Shown: piece after piece, positions 11,801 through 26,115 of the stretch
How the letters are laid out: each line of letters opens with the position of its first letter
Numbering within the stretch: position 1 is the stretch's first letter
Assembly: GCF_000346465.2 (NCBI RefSeq)
Contig: NC_034013.1
Location: 8,060,216-8,124,215 of the forward strand
DNA: 64,000 bases
Reading direction: 5' to 3'
From: Prunus persica
Taxonomy: Eukaryota > Streptophyta > Magnoliopsida > Rosales > Rosaceae
The notes under the pieces: model-generated
Told to the model about the DNA's origin: nothing
Database searches by the model: none
What the model saw: only the letters and a program-made list of their open reading frames with translations
Position numbers and translations under genes: made by a program

Positions 11801-14800
11801 GGGTGTTGATTATGCTAGAAAAAGCCAGGTCTTGGTTTCAAGCATTATTCTCCTCAAAACTGCTCTAGATGCCTTGCCTTTACTCTCGAAGGTAAAATTT
11901 ACAGCAAAAGATGTTGATATCAAGCATTATTTTTCTTTCCAATACATTTACTGTGCTCAAAACATGTTCAAAAGTATCAATGCTTGGTTAAATTCTCAGG
12001 TTCTTAAAGATGCAAAGTGTTTTCTTCTTGCAAATGTTTACAAGTCTGTATGTGAAAATGAGAAGTATGCTGCCGTTAGAAGGAGGTTTGCTTCCAAGCT
12101 TGATGATTCCAGTGGATCATCTGTAAATTTGTTTCTCCCGACATCCCTAACTGGTTTGAAGTTTAAATTGGAATCTGTTTTGTGTAATGAGCTCTATTAT
12201 CCTGATGGGGTCGAATTCAGAGGCCAGAATAGTCCAGACATCCTCTGAGCAATGAACCTCAACAGAAATATATCCATTATAAATTCCAAAACATTCACCT
12301 TTGTCCCTTTTTTTGCAATGTGAAATTACATCACTTCTTTCCTGGAAAAAGAATCCCTTTACGTCTGCCACTAATTATAACATATTGCCTTTGTTGTCCA
12401 ATCTTTGTCTTATTATCTGTTTTAGCATTTTTCCTCTTACATAAGCAGCATATTTTACTGGAAACAACACATTTTCATGCATTAATATGCTCATTTGAAG
12501 TGTATAATTGATCCGGATAATGGGAAAGAATAATTTCATGTCGACAACCAATTTAAAGTTTATTCTTAACCTCTTGATATGATTTTGGTGCCATGATTAT
12601 GGTCTTGCGTACAACCCGAAGCACTTATGTACAATTTTACAGAGATATGAACTTAAACTCAGGTGTTGGGAACCAAATTACCTAACAAAGTTGATCATCA
12701 GGTCTATGAGATTAGATAGTAGTTATATTATTTCCATTAGATTAGATAGGGTCGTTCAACCCCAAGTGCCAGGTCCAACTTACCTGATGAAGTTTATCAT
12801 AATTCTGAGATTCAACCCTGAGCACTAAAGTAGTTATCTTATTGCCATACCATTACGTATGATGCTAAGGCAGTCGTTGTTGGTGATTATAGTTTCGGTA
12901 TGATAGAAATTTGCACTCCTGTAGGTTCTTACTTGTTGTGTGATGTGTTTAATATCCCATAGACTTTGTTTTCTAAATAAAGTATGAACGATATCACTCA
13001 TTTACACAAGACGCTGTATTTCTTTCAGGATTGGAGAGGTGATTGATGAAGATGTGCTTCATGCACGGGTTCCTTTTGTAGCCCGCACACAGCAGTGTTT
13101 TGCTGTCAAGGCTGGAATTGATGGACTTTTGGATATTGCACGGAGATCATTTTGTGATACTAGTGAAGGTTTTTTCTCACTACATATGCAGTTCAAATTC
13201 TGTTTCATTTCCCTTTTATTCATGTTCTATTTGTCTTTTGTTTTCTTATATTTGAGATAAAGGGCCAATTTAATATTCTCAATGATGAATTAACAGCTAT
13301 ACATAATCTTGCTAACAAGTATCGTGAAGATTTCAAGTTGCCCAATTTGAAACTCCCATTTAACAATAGGAGAGGGTTCTACTTTAGCATTCCACATAAG
13401 GACATTCAAGGGAAGCTTCCTAGTCAGTTCATTCAGGTTTAGAATAAAACTTGCTCTAAAGTACTAAACATCTCTTTACCAGTTATTTCTGATTCTCATA
13501 TGCTTCTCGGACATAGGTATTGAAACATGGTAACAATTTACACTGCTCAACCTTGGAGCTTGCTTCTGTGAGTACTACGATCCAATTTTCTATTTATACC
13601 AAATTTACTTACTCTAGGTTATGATTGTTCTATTATTCACGCCATTTTTTATTGCAAAATACTACTTTTAAGGTTCTATTTGTACTGCCTTTATTGTCTG
13701 TGAACTGTTGGCATTTCCTTGATTAGTTACAACATAAAATGGTGCCATTTCAACTACAATGAGTTGAGTTATGCTTGTCTTTTAGACTTGCATATCAATT
13801 TCAGGGCAGATGAATGAAATTGGTAACAATATATTTGATTGATTTTGCTAAGAACTTCAATTCTAAGGTGGACTCAGTTCCCATCTTTATTTTGGACTAA
13901 CAAATTAGGTTAAGCAGTTTCACAGAGATCATCTTCAGTTACAACTGTGAATTTTAGGAGGCGTAGTTTCAGGGTATACATCTCTTGAAGGAACCTAGCT
14001 AATCAAAGGGATCATTCATACGAGACCAACTCAATCAGCAATCTTAGATATAGGTGTTGTTGATGCCTTTATTTCTTAATTTTTGCAACATTTATGTGTT
14101 GTAGTTTTCCATGTCAAAAGATGTTAGTCTCAAACATTGTTCTGCTGAGTCAATTACTTGTGGCGTTTTTGAAACAAAAATCAAGGCCTTCAACATAAAT
14201 AAGAGTAAAATGCAATATTAGTTGTTGTAACTTGTAATAACATTTTTTAATCCGGGTTTCATTATAAAATTTTGTGTACATGTGTCTATTTTTATCGAGT
14301 ATCAATAACATTTTATATCTTTGTAACTTCAATGAAGATTCTGGAAAAATTACATTTATCTTTCTCCATTGCATGAAATTTACAGCTAAACGTTAGAAAT
14401 AAGTCTGCAGCTGCAGAATGCTACATACGGACAGAAGTTTGCCTGGAAGGTTGTGCTAAACTTGATAAGCTTACACATCTTCTGTTTCTGAGTTCTTTTT
14501 ACTTGTTCTACATCATTACTTTTGTTAACTTTCTTCATGGCACTTATATAAGCATTGATCTTTAGAACAATAAGCTTAGTGCGGTTGGCTTCATTTTGAT
14601 CTTTTTGATCTTATTGCTGAACTTTTTGAACATCATCGTTTACCAAATACTCAAGCTTACCAGACGATGATGTTTAGACATATATAATGACCTTTTATGT
14701 TCATGAAGCCTGTGATATCTTCTTATATATGTTTCAACTGCTGCAGTGCTGATACCATCATAGATTACTGATTTTGATATCTTATATGCAGAATTAGTAG

Positions 14801-17434
14801 ATGCCATACGAGAGGATGTTTCTGCACTCACACTGCTTGCAGAGGTCTTATGCCTTTTGGATATGATCGTTAATTCATTTGCACATGCCATTTCCACAAA
14901 GCCAGTTGATCGTTACACCAGACCAGAATTTACAGGCAAGTTGCTGTTGTCTGGAATTATCGCTCATGAATTTGGATGTTCAATAGGGGAAATGCTTGAT
15001 TCTATCATGTTTACTTATAGATAATGGCCCCATGGCAATTGATGCTGGAAGACACCCTATCCTAGAGACCATACACAATGACTTTGTCGTACGTAATGCT
15101 TTATTTTCTATAATTGGATTACTCTCTCCTCCTCATGAATTTGCTTGAGATTCTGCAGAAAAACTATAGCTATTTTCTTTTTTCGTTTTCCTTGCAGCCC
15201 AACAATATATTTTTATCAGAGGCGTCAAACATGGTGCTTATCATAGGCCCAAACATGTAAGGAATTCTCTTTTCAAGTAATACATGGAAGTGTTGTTTTC
15301 TCATGCATTGTCTTGCCGGCTTCATCCAGTTATTAGTTGTTAGAAGACAGGTTAAATAGTGAAGATGAAAATCATATTTTTACCAAGAAACAGTTGGAAA
15401 ATATATTTGACCTTTATGGGCTTTGGACTGATATTTATATATTTGACCATAGAAAAAATATATTTGACCATAAGATGAATATTCATATATGTTTAAAGAA
15501 TGTGACCAATTAGGTTATCGTTTGCTTGAGTTTAACTACGGAATGTTTCTGCCAGGAGTGGAAAGAGTACTTACCTTCAACAAGTGTGTCTTATAGTTAT
15601 TCTTGCTCAGATCGGTTGTTATGTTCCTGCTCGCTTCTCAACTCTAAGGGTTGTTGATCGTATATTTACAAGGATGGGTACAGTAGATAATCTTGAATCC
15701 AACTCTAGTACGGTAAATTTTTCGAACTTCAATATCAGAAATATGGATCCCCCATATGTTCTAGTGATGCACCTTATTTCTATTTAATACGGAATATTTA
15801 GAAAGGAATTTTCTTATTATTTGTAACAGTTCATGACAGAAATGAAAGAAACAGCTTTTATCATGCAAAATGTCTCCCAGAGGTAGTACACCACAAGATT
15901 TATTTAACCCTTTGAATATACAGTAATATCCAATAATATTCGGTCCATGTTGGACATAGGAGTCTGATTGTTATGGATGAACTTGGGAGGGCTACATCTT
16001 CTTCTGATGGATTTGCAATTGCTTGGAGCTGCTGCGAACATTTGTTATCACTGAAAGCGTAATCTCTTTTCCAATTTACCATTTACCAAGGTTCCAGTGG
16101 GTTACCTCAGATGAAATTTTATGAGTTTTGAGTATGGAAAAGTTTAAAATGTGGTCCTTTAAAAATTGATGCACACGGTTTTCACTATATTAAACAATTG
16201 AAGCTGCATATATATCACTTGCATTGAAGCTAAATGCTTCCAATTGTTGTGAAAATCTGCGACGAACTTCTTAAGCATACATAAAGAATGGAAGAATGTA
16301 TGGGAGAAAAGAAACCAATTAACTTATCATTTTTTACGTACTGCCATATGATTCATCTAGATAAGTAGGCATACCACAAGACTGTACAGAAGTGAGACGC
16401 ATTTAGAAATAATATTATTGTTTAGTTCTATCTGGTTTTGGTAGTTAAGAACTTATTGTCTTTGTGGTCCTTTCTGTCAGTGCTTATCAACTACCATAGC
16501 TTTATTTTTACATTTTTCCAAGGATTTTTCTTATGAACGATGTCATACAAAGCCTAGTTAGTGATGAAATTTTATTTGCAGAAGCTAACATACCATCCTA
16601 CTCAATCTTTCTCAGGTATACTATATTTGCTACTCATATGGAGAACCTATCAGAACTAGTAACCGTCTATCCAAATGTGAAAATACTTCACTTTGATGTT
16701 GACATTAAAAATAATCGTCTAGATTTCAAGGTAGTTTTTCCAAGATCCCTTCACTTTAATCTTGATTTTATGTGACTTTTGGTGGCTGAAAGTCTTGTCT
16801 GTTTGCGTAGTTTCAACTGAAGGACGGAGCGAGGCATGTTCCGCACTATGGCCTTCTATTAGCAGAAGTGGCAGGACTGCCAAGCTCAGTAATTGAAACG
16901 GCCAGAAACATCACATCCAGGATCACAGAAAAGGTGAATTATTTCGAGTAACCAAGAATTGAAAGTTATCTTATATATTCGCATTGCCATAAACATAGAG
17001 TCTTCTTTTTATATTGGTATTTTTCCTCAAAATCTGATTTAAGATGAAATAGGGCCAGGAATTTCTTGCTACCCCATGTCAAAAAACAAAGGAAGTGGTT
17101 CAGTCCCATTGCAATGCAATGTCATTGAAATCCATATAATTTATCTTATACTTTTTTGCCTTCTTTTTATCAATGGATCTGAATTAATGTAAGAGTGATT
17201 CTGGTATTCTGAATGGAAGTTCCTTCGTCATGAACCGGTGACTAAGAAATTTAAAATTTCAATGTTTAGGAAGTGAAGAGGATGGAAGTAAACTGCCTTC
17301 AATACCAACCGATCCAGATGGCGTACCATGTTGCTCAGCGGCTGATATGTTTGAAGTACTCCAGCCAGGATGAGGATTCAATCAGAGAAGCACTGCATAA
17401 TTTGAAAGACAGCTACATTCATGGAAGGCTGTAG
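8433..17434 (+). CDS. MSH4: MSH4, meiosis-specific MutS homologue, 24 exons
   Basis: MutS-gamma partner of MSH5. In plants MSH4 stabilises recombination intermediates for class I (ZMM) crossovers. Exons: 8433-8498, 9410-9613, 9758-9793, 9889-10001, 10337-10382, 10645-10691, 10873-10980, 11140-11215, 11593-11665, 11746-11891, 12000-12085, 13029-13168, 13297-13436, 13517-13567, 14386-14449, 14792-14935, 15021-15088, 15198-15256, 15556-15712, 15830-15882, 15960-16058, 16616-16730, 16811-16933, 17270-17434. All phases agree and give 792 aa, the length I recall for the Arabidopsis protein. Walker A GPNMSGKST is at about 553-561, Walker B VMDELGR at about 630-636, then FATHM. There is no N-terminal mismatch-recognition domain, as expected. 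Intron 16 is GC-AG (donor CAG|GCAAG at 14936). No frameshift or stop was seen, so the gene appears functional. Confidence 0.95.
8746..8808. repeat. (CT)n microsatellite in MSH4 intron 1
   Basis: About 31 uninterrupted CT units in the first intron of MSH4, ending just before a GTGTAGG. A likely polymorphic SSR. Confidence 0.95.
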
Positions 17435-17872
17435 TCTAAAGACCTTAAAAACCCACAATATTCTTCCCTCCTATTTGGGAAATGCCATGCAGAACATTGT
17501 TGTGTTCGTAACACAACACGATGTCAAATTTATTCACCAAATGATATGGCGGTGTCTGATTTACTCAATTCTAAGCTCATTCAAAACCTCAATTATTTCC
17601 AACAACGCATAAGTGACAGTAGAGAAAAGAAGTTATAAAACTCGCTAAAATTTCAACTCAAGTTTGAGTTTTTGTATGCTCATAGCATAAAGTTCGTGAA
17701 CCAAAAGAACTCAACTCATTTCATTGAATTGGCTTGAGGTTTTATCTTCTAATTAAAATCTTATTTTAATGATTTTATCATATTCCTTTTCAATTGAAAA
17801 TAGTGAATATGAAAATCAAATTTATTTATTTCTGCATCCGTTCCATTTAAGTTAGTTTTACTTTTTGCTTGT

Positions 17873-17911
<39 letters not shown>
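17435..17911. other. MSH4 3' flank with (AT)n tract
   Basis: 3' UTR and intergenic sequence without coding signal. A (TA)n run at 17877-17911 directly abuts the LTR element and provides its insertion target. Confidence 0.6.
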
Positions 17912-17915
<4 letters not shown>

Positions 17916-18170
17916 ATAAAACTAGATGGAGAAAATGTAGAGAGAAGTGATATGCTAAAGATAAAGCTTCACCATATTATTCTGTCCTTAATCTTTGGTA
18001 GAACCACCTATTTATAGGCTTACAAAATAGAAGATTGAATACCATCATTTACAATATACCTATAGGTTACAAGCACTAATTACAAATACTTAGTGCATAG
18101 GTTACATAAAATCCAACGGTGGAATATTAAGAGGTATGGTGGTCATCCACCAACTCACGCATTTACAACA
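17912..18170 (-). repeat. 3' LTR of the non-autonomous element
   Basis: 259 bp, TG...CA ends, nearly identical to 20931-21189. In element sense it is the 3' LTR because the polypurine tract lies just inside it at 18171-18179. Confidence 0.9.
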
Positions 18171-19904
18171 CTCCCCCTTGGATGTCCACCATACAATGAC
18201 ATAGTTCCCTCATTAAAAACCTTGCTTGGAAAACCCAGTGGGACAAAACCAAAGCGAAGGGAAAAAGAGTGAAACTTCTTCTTGATCATTGATATGATGT
18301 TGGATGCACTTATGTTGCCTCGTTAAAACCTTACTAGGAAAAACCCAGTGGGACAAAAACCTAGTCGAAGGAAAAAAGAGTACAACGCGCATGTGTCCTG
18401 TATGTAGTAGAATTGGGATGCTCCCCCTAATTGATATCTCCCCCTGATTAATATCTCCCCTTCTCTGATTTGAGCAATACAAGCAACACTGTCTTCATAC
18501 ATGATCGTCTATCACACTATTTAACCTGCTTTTCACTTTTCAAATGATTGAAATCTTTAGGAGCATCAACAACTAATTTAGTAGTTAGAATATGTTACAA
18601 CAATATCAAATTTGAATTCAAAATACTCAAACTCTTAGTGTTAACTCTTAATTAAGAATATTGTGGTACTTTATATCTTTCAAGAGGTTGCTTCATCCGA
18701 TATATATCAAATATTTCATGAGCTTTGAGGATTTCCATGTACCATATAGTCTTAATAAATATGCATTTAACACCTGCTATAAGTTTTGCGTTAAAGTAAC
18801 AACCGCACTTATAGAAATGTGGATGCATTTACGATGAGATTGGAGACTAAAACCACATGTCTCTCCCAGGAAACCTTATGTCATATTAGTGATCTTATTT
18901 CACTTCACAAACACCAATTCGTAACCTTCATACTGAACATTTGTAATTTGGTGTTTGAGTTATAGGTTCAATATCCAACTCTTCTTATTTAGTGATAAAT
19001 GGAATTGCCTATTTCCATTTTTGGTCAATCACTTAACTTGTCGACATTCATGAAACGTGATTTAATATAATCATAGCCTTTGATGATTGTAGTAGCTACT
19101 AATAAACCAAATGTATCATCGATTTGTGATCCCACAATTCTCATGTGCATGCGCATGCATAATTTATAAGCATCTCATTGCTTTGGGGTACCAATGCCTC
19201 TTCAGGGGCTTATATTGTCACTTATGGGACAAACATCTCTTTTACAATGAATTATTAGAATATGTGGATCATAACCTCCTATAGAGCGTTATTTTTTATA
19301 GGGCTTGAATTTTTCAAATAATCTCCACTTCTAGGGAGTTAAGTTTTTAGAACCTATATTTTTGTCATGCTTCAGGCATGCATTATATATATAGTCACCA
19401 TGTTAATAGATTGTGATACAAGAATATCAATCCATGTTAGCATATGTACAACTTATATATGCATTATCTTGATGAGACAAAAGTGGATTGATTCAACACT
19501 ATTTCACGACGTTCTTCAGGAACTGCCATTTCTCCCCCTAACGGCGGGAAAATCGTCTCAAAATGTAGGAAAATAAACTCACAGTCGTTATCAAATATGT
19601 GACCATTTTAGTAGGCACATTCAGTAAAACTGGTGAAGTGATCCATAATTAAATGTTGTATATGCTCACAAATATCCCCTTCAAATATTTCAGGAAAGAT
19701 GGCTCAAAGTTAATTTTTGATTGAGATGATCTTATGACAGCTTTTATTTGTAAGCATTCTGTGTAATGATATTTGTTGGACAAGACAATATTTTGAGTCT
19801 TTAAACGATGTCCTTACAAATTTATAAAAATCTTATGTATCATTGTGGAACATGGATTGCCAAGATAGTCATGCCACAACATAAAAGTTATCCGGTCAAT
19901 GAAC

Positions 19905-20610
19905 TTCTGATTCATGATATCATAATCTTCAACTAATTTAATAGTTATTTAATATTGGGGCCTCATGAACTTTTGGTTCATGACATCGTAAACTTCCTAC
20001 CAACAAAAAAAAGTCGGAAATTTCTCCAATAGACGCCTCTGGCTGTCAATATTTGGGAGGTAATACAAAACATTACCATTGTAAAATGAAATTAACTAAT
20101 AACCCAACATAAATAAAATAAAATAAAATGAGTAAACTGGTATTAACGGGGAATAAATTAAATAAATTAAAGACTATGAAATTCCAAGATAATCCAATAT
20201 TAATGTGGATTCAATATGTAGATAAAGCTACAAGTAGATGGAGAATTAGATTTCCAACCAATTCAGGTTCATATGGGCACAAATAAGTAATGAACTTCAG
20301 GTTCATATATAGTATAAGATCCGTGAAAAACTATGAACTTCAGGTTCATATCAATATATATTCGAAACTTCAAGTTCGAATACGTAGATCTAAACAAATT
20401 GAATTAATAGTTGTGCTTTCAACTTCATACTCAAATCGATGTATATGCACTCGAAACTTCTAGTTCGGGTTTTTGACATATGTACGCCTCATGGAATTCT
20501 GATTTTGATTAATACAAAATTGAGGAGTTTCATGTCCTTATGTGCTCTTTAAATTCGCGGAACTTCACACCCTCAATTATTTGGAATCAAAGAACTTTAG
20601 GTTCTGATTC
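19905..20610. repeat. Scattered GAACTT..AGTTC/AGGTTC inverted motifs inside the LTR element
   Basis: At least seven short dyads of the type GAACTTCAGGTTCATAT or GAAACTTCAAGTTCGAAT lie about 30-100 bp apart, from ~19905 to 20605. They form no open frame. They lie in the 5' non-coding half of the element in its own sense, and may be hairpins or relics of internal duplication. Confidence 0.6.
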
Positions 20611-20930
20611 AATCAAAAGAACTGTATGTCCTAATTTAGTTATATGATGAGGATCGAGGAACTTCGGACCCTGATCTTTTGTATAATTCAAACTCATCAT
20701 AATAAGTAAGATCATATTTAAAATTAAATAAATAAATAAATAAATAAATAAAAAACATGGCATTATATTCATGTGTAATAAGAATAAGAATTTTTTTTTT
20801 CATAAACGAGCATGATGAAGTCTGATGGTGAGTACAAAGAAACTCTATACCATGTGATGACTCTAGCTCATATAAGAAGAATGAAAATTCAGAGAAAGAA
20901 AACATACCAAGAGCTGTCGTGCTGATAACG

Positions 20931-21189
20931 TGTTATAAAACTAGATGGAGAAAATGTAGAGAGAAGTGATATGCTAAAGATAAAGCTTCACCATATTATT
21001 CTGTCTTTAATCTTTGGTAGAACCACCTATTTATAGACTTACAAAATAGAAGATTGAATACCATCATTTACAATATACCTATAGGTTACAAGCACTAATT
21101 ACAAATACTTAGTGCATAGGTTACATAAAATCCAACGGTGGAATATTAAGAGGTATGGTGGTCATCCACCAACTCACGCATTTACAACA
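20931..21189 (-). repeat. 5' LTR of the non-autonomous element
   Basis: 259 bp, TG...CA. The probable primer-binding site lies immediately inside it (about 20917-20930). Differences from the other LTR include one C/T in the CTGTCYTTAA stretch and one G/A in TATAGRCTTAC. Confidence 0.9.
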
Positions 21190-21643
21190 ATATATATATA
21201 TACACATATTGTTCTCACTGGTTATTATCATTAAATCGAGCCAAGAATTTGATATCCAACTCACAAATTCAATGCTTTTCTCGTTTAACATCTTATCGAG
21301 ATTTTGATGTCTACAGGCAACATGAATAGGTCTACCGTCTACAAAGCAGTAGACCAAATAAATCTACTTGGCTGTGGAAACCGTACATCAAACAAGTCAG
21401 AAAACTGAATCTCCCAAAACACGCCACCACATTAGAAAAATTCACCATCAAAGATAATTGGAACCTTGCAACATATATAAAACTAATCACTTGACAATTG
21501 CACAAGAGACTAAAATAGACGGTAATCCATTCAAATAGAACATGATTCAAGTTTTTAAGTGCCAAAATTTCAAACTCACAACAAAGATTGTCTTCCTGAA
21601 AGTACCCAGAAATAACACAAAACATAAGATAAAATGATTGAAA
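21190..21643. other. 3' flank of RPL15
   Basis: Low-complexity (TA)n at 21190-21204, then A/T-rich DNA without coding signal. The RPL15 3' UTR is expected at about 21400-21643. Confidence 0.5.
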
Positions 21644-23622
<1,979 letters not shown>

Positions 23623-23905
23623 CGTATCAGAAATGAGCAGCGAAGCACAGGTTTCGGCAGTTGAGCTAGGGTTTTCGCCACACGAAGAGTGAGGGTTTGT
23701 GATGAAACCGGGACTTTATAGCGTTGGAAGGTATCGTGAACTTCGGATCTGAGCCGTCTATTCCTTTTTACAAACCCTAATCTTTAAATTGTCTCGAAAA
23801 GACGATATGTCGTATACGGCAAACGACATCGTGTTTTCCTTCCTGGTTTCTAGACAGGCTCTTTTTTAATAGGCCCAAACTTGAAAATGCCCTTTTAGCC
23901 CAGCT
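23623..23905 (-). promoter_or_regulatory. RPL15 promoter with telo-box and site II-like motifs
   Basis: On the gene strand AACCCTAG lies just upstream of the ATG (complement of CTAGGGTT at 23668-23675), and a second AAACCCTAA lies on the plus strand near 23772. TGGGCY site II elements are suggested by GGCCCA (about 23872) and AGCCCA (about 23898). Telo-boxes with site II motifs are typical of plant ribosomal-protein promoters; function here is inferred. Confidence 0.55.
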
Positions 23906-24477
23906 CCTGGCCTAATCAGGCCAAATTTGAAAATTCCCCATTTTTAAAGGCCGTAAAGGCAAACAAATATACTGCAAGTGTTCATTACCACAAACCTTCA
24001 CTCTCACCGAAAATACTACGATAATATGACCACGTGACAGCAATAACTCATTTTTATCCGGACCGATACCCCTCTTTCTCTATCTCTCTGAAGAATCAGT
24101 TCCATTTTCACCACAAACCAAAAAAAAAAACCAATTTCCTTTTTAAGAATTTTTTTTTGTTCAAAAAAAAAAAAATTACAGTTTGGCTGATAATAGTTTA
24201 TGCAGTGGTGGATGACTAAAGTTATATAGGCTTCATGGTTGAAATGAAATTGATTGATTATTGATGGTGGTGTTATTTTTCAATGTAGGGGGAGTTTTTC
24301 GATCAAAAATGTAGGAGAGTTCAACTCAAACACGTCTGCCTGCCCACATCAAAACGACACCATCTTCACCGTCGTACACCAAGTCTCCACCACTTAAAAC
24401 CTACCAAGATAAAAATCAAACAAAAAACCCACCCCAATTAATTTCTTCTTTGTTACACCAAGCTCCAAGCTCCAGCC
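23906..24477. other. Intergenic / 5' region of the IPMI small-subunit gene
   Basis: No coding signal. Long A and T runs at 24119-24178. The last ~100 bp, C/A-rich with CAAGCTCCAAGCTCCAGCC before the ATG, looks like a 5' UTR. Confidence 0.5.
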
Positions 24478-25242
24478 ATGGCCGCCATCTCACTCTCTCT
24501 CTCTCCAAACCCTAGCTTCACGACCACCACCACCCACAAGCCTTCCCACGCCCTCTCTACCCCCACCTTTCTCAAATTCCCAACCGTATCCCCATCCACC
24601 ATCAAATCCCTTACCTACGCGCCCCTACCCCAAACCCCAACCCCACGCGCCACCTTCTCCACACGCGCCGCCGCATCCCCAACCCCATCCACCACATTCC
24701 ACGGCCTCTGCTATGTCCTCGACGATAACATCGACACCGATCAGATCATCCCCGCCGAGTACCTGACCCTAGTCCCCTCCAACCCCTCTGAGTATGAGAA
24801 GCTCGGATCCTACGCGCTCTGCGGTCTCCCGGACGCCCACTCCACGCGCTTCGTGGACCCGGGCAAGACCAAGTCCAAGTACTCGATCATAATCGCGGGC
24901 GCGAACTTTGGGTGCGGGTCATCGCGCGAGCACGCGCCAGTGGCCCTAGGGGCGGCGGGCGTTGCTGCGGTAGTGGTGGAATCCTACGCGCGCATCTTCT
25001 TCAGGAACTCGGTGGCGACTGGCGAGGTGTACCCGCTGGAGTCGGAGGTTAGGGTTTGCGAGGAGTGCAAGACTGGGGATGTGGTGAGCATCGAGCTGAG
25101 CGAGAGCCGTCTGATCAATCACACGACTGGGAAAGAGTACACGTTGAAGCCCATTGGGGATGCAGGCCCTGTTATTAGGGCTGGTGGGATTTTTGCTTAT
25201 GCTAGAGAAGCTGGAATGATTCCCACCTTGACTTCTTCTTAG
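24478..25242 (+). CDS. 3-isopropylmalate dehydratase small subunit, plastid
   Basis: A 254-aa single-exon gene. The small (LeuD-type, swivelling-domain) subunit pairs with the Fe-S large subunit to isomerise 2- to 3-isopropylmalate in leucine synthesis. Residues 1 to ~62 are rich in Ser/Thr/Pro with almost no acid, a typical chloroplast transit peptide. The domain then starts at FHGLCYVLDDNIDTDQIIPAEYL. The family signature NFGCGSSREHAPVAL lies at about 143-157, and FFRNSVATGE follows. The C-terminus GPVIRAGGIFAYAREAGMI is intact. GC content is much higher than in the flanks. The antisense frame at 24946-25275 is a shadow. Several plants have paralogues of this subunit, so a numbered gene symbol is not assigned. 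Confidence 0.95.
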   Translation: MAAISLSLSPNPSFTTTTTHKPSHALSTPTFLKFPTVSPSTIKSLTYAPLPQTPTPRATFSTRAAASPTPSTTFHGLCYVLDDNIDTDQIIPAEYLTLVPSNPSEYEKLGSYALCGLPDAHSTRFVDPGKTKSKYSIIIAGANFGCGSSREHAPVALGAAGVAAVVVESYARIFFRNSVATGEVYPLESEVRVCEECKTGDVVSIELSESRLINHTTGKEYTLKPIGDAGPVIRAGGIFAYAREAGMIPTLTSS

Positions 25243-25622
25243 ATTTTTCCTTCGGAGTATTTGGGTCTTTGCCATTTGGTAGGTCTTGTGTTGGGTTTGC
25301 TATGAAAAGGCTGCCTTTGCATTATGATTTGTATTTTTGTATGTTCAAGCTTAAGCTTAATGGTTACTGGTGTATTATGCTAATTTAGAAATAAAAACAT
25401 GAGTTGTTTTGTCAATTTACCTTTTTCTTTTTTTTTTAATACTTCTGTTGCAAACATTTCCTGAAAGTAGGTGAAGCAAGCAGAGTTCATAAGGTAGCGG
25501 AGATATACCCCGGAATCAGAACGGAATACCTTGATTTTAGTAAACTTTTTCATTCTTCTGTCAAAAAAAACATATACGGATGATCTCCATTTCGATAACA
25601 GAATTCCGAAGATGCCATATTA
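25243..25622. other. 3' flank of the IPMI gene and Harbinger target site
   Basis: An AATAAA at 25390-25395, about 150 bp after the stop, is the likely poly(A) signal. The flank ends with TTA (25620-25622), the left target duplication of the Harbinger element. Confidence 0.6.
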
Positions 25623-25665
25623 GAGCATTTCCACCAGTTAGTCTCTTGCCATGGCAAGGGGAGCC
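25623..25665 (+). repeat. Left terminal inverted repeat of the Harbinger element
   Basis: Starts GAGCATTTCCACCAG and is followed by the palindrome CTTGCCATGGCAAG. A second, diverged copy of this terminal segment occurs at about 25725-25755. Confidence 0.8.
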
Positions 25666-25861
25666 CTAGGGCAGCTACTATTCACGTGAATAGTGGCTGC
25701 TCTAGCCCCCTCCAACAAAGTGTGTTTCCAGCAGTTTAGTCTTGCCATGGCAAATACTATTCATTTTTTTGTTTTTTCACAACTTTGTTTACTTAAACAA
25801 TTAATTTGGATAATATTTTCGGATAAGATTTTTGGGTTCCTACGTGTCAATACTATTCATA

Positions 25862-25985
25862 TCGGATAAGATTTTCGGTTTCAAATTTCAGATACATTTC
25901 AAAATTCAAATTTCAGATAAATTTAAAATGTCAAATTTCAGATACATTTCGAAATTCAAATTTCAGATAAGATTTTCACCCTCTA
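25862..25985 (+). repeat. Subterminal tandem repeats in the Harbinger left end
   Basis: Three to four copies of a ~35-bp unit built on CAAATTTCAGATACATTT, with point changes. Non-coding. Subterminal repeats of this kind may bind transposase; no direct evidence here. Confidence 0.7.
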
Positions 25986-26115
25986 AGATTGCGCCGCGTG
26001 TCATATCTATCTGTCTATATTTTTCTATAAAACCAGAGGTTCAGCTCATACCTCCCACACCAGTTCTTCTCTACATTTCCATTTCTCATATTTTATATTT
26101 CATTCTCCATTCTCA

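Larger units (their letters stand above)
17912..21189 (-). mobile_element. Non-autonomous LTR retrotransposon (copia-like), recent
   Basis: Two 259-bp direct repeats (17912-18170 and 20931-21189) begin TG, end CA and differ at about 2 positions. Both outer flanks read ATATA, compatible with a 5-bp target duplication but inside an AT repeat. On the minus strand a purine tract (AAGGGGGAG, 18171-18179) precedes the 3' LTR, and TTATCAGCACGA (complement of ~20917-20928) follows the 5' LTR as probable primer-binding site. The 2.76-kb interior has no gag or pol frame. Near 18210-18385 it holds two related segments containing CCCAGTGGGACAAAA, of the kind seen downstream of copia pol (family knowledge). 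It would need enzymes from another element to move. The near-identical LTRs imply recent insertion. Confidence 0.85.

Noticed and set aside
11799..12248. 149-codon frame as a separate gene
   Set aside because: It is MSH4 exons 10 and 11 read through introns; the spliced frame explains it fully.
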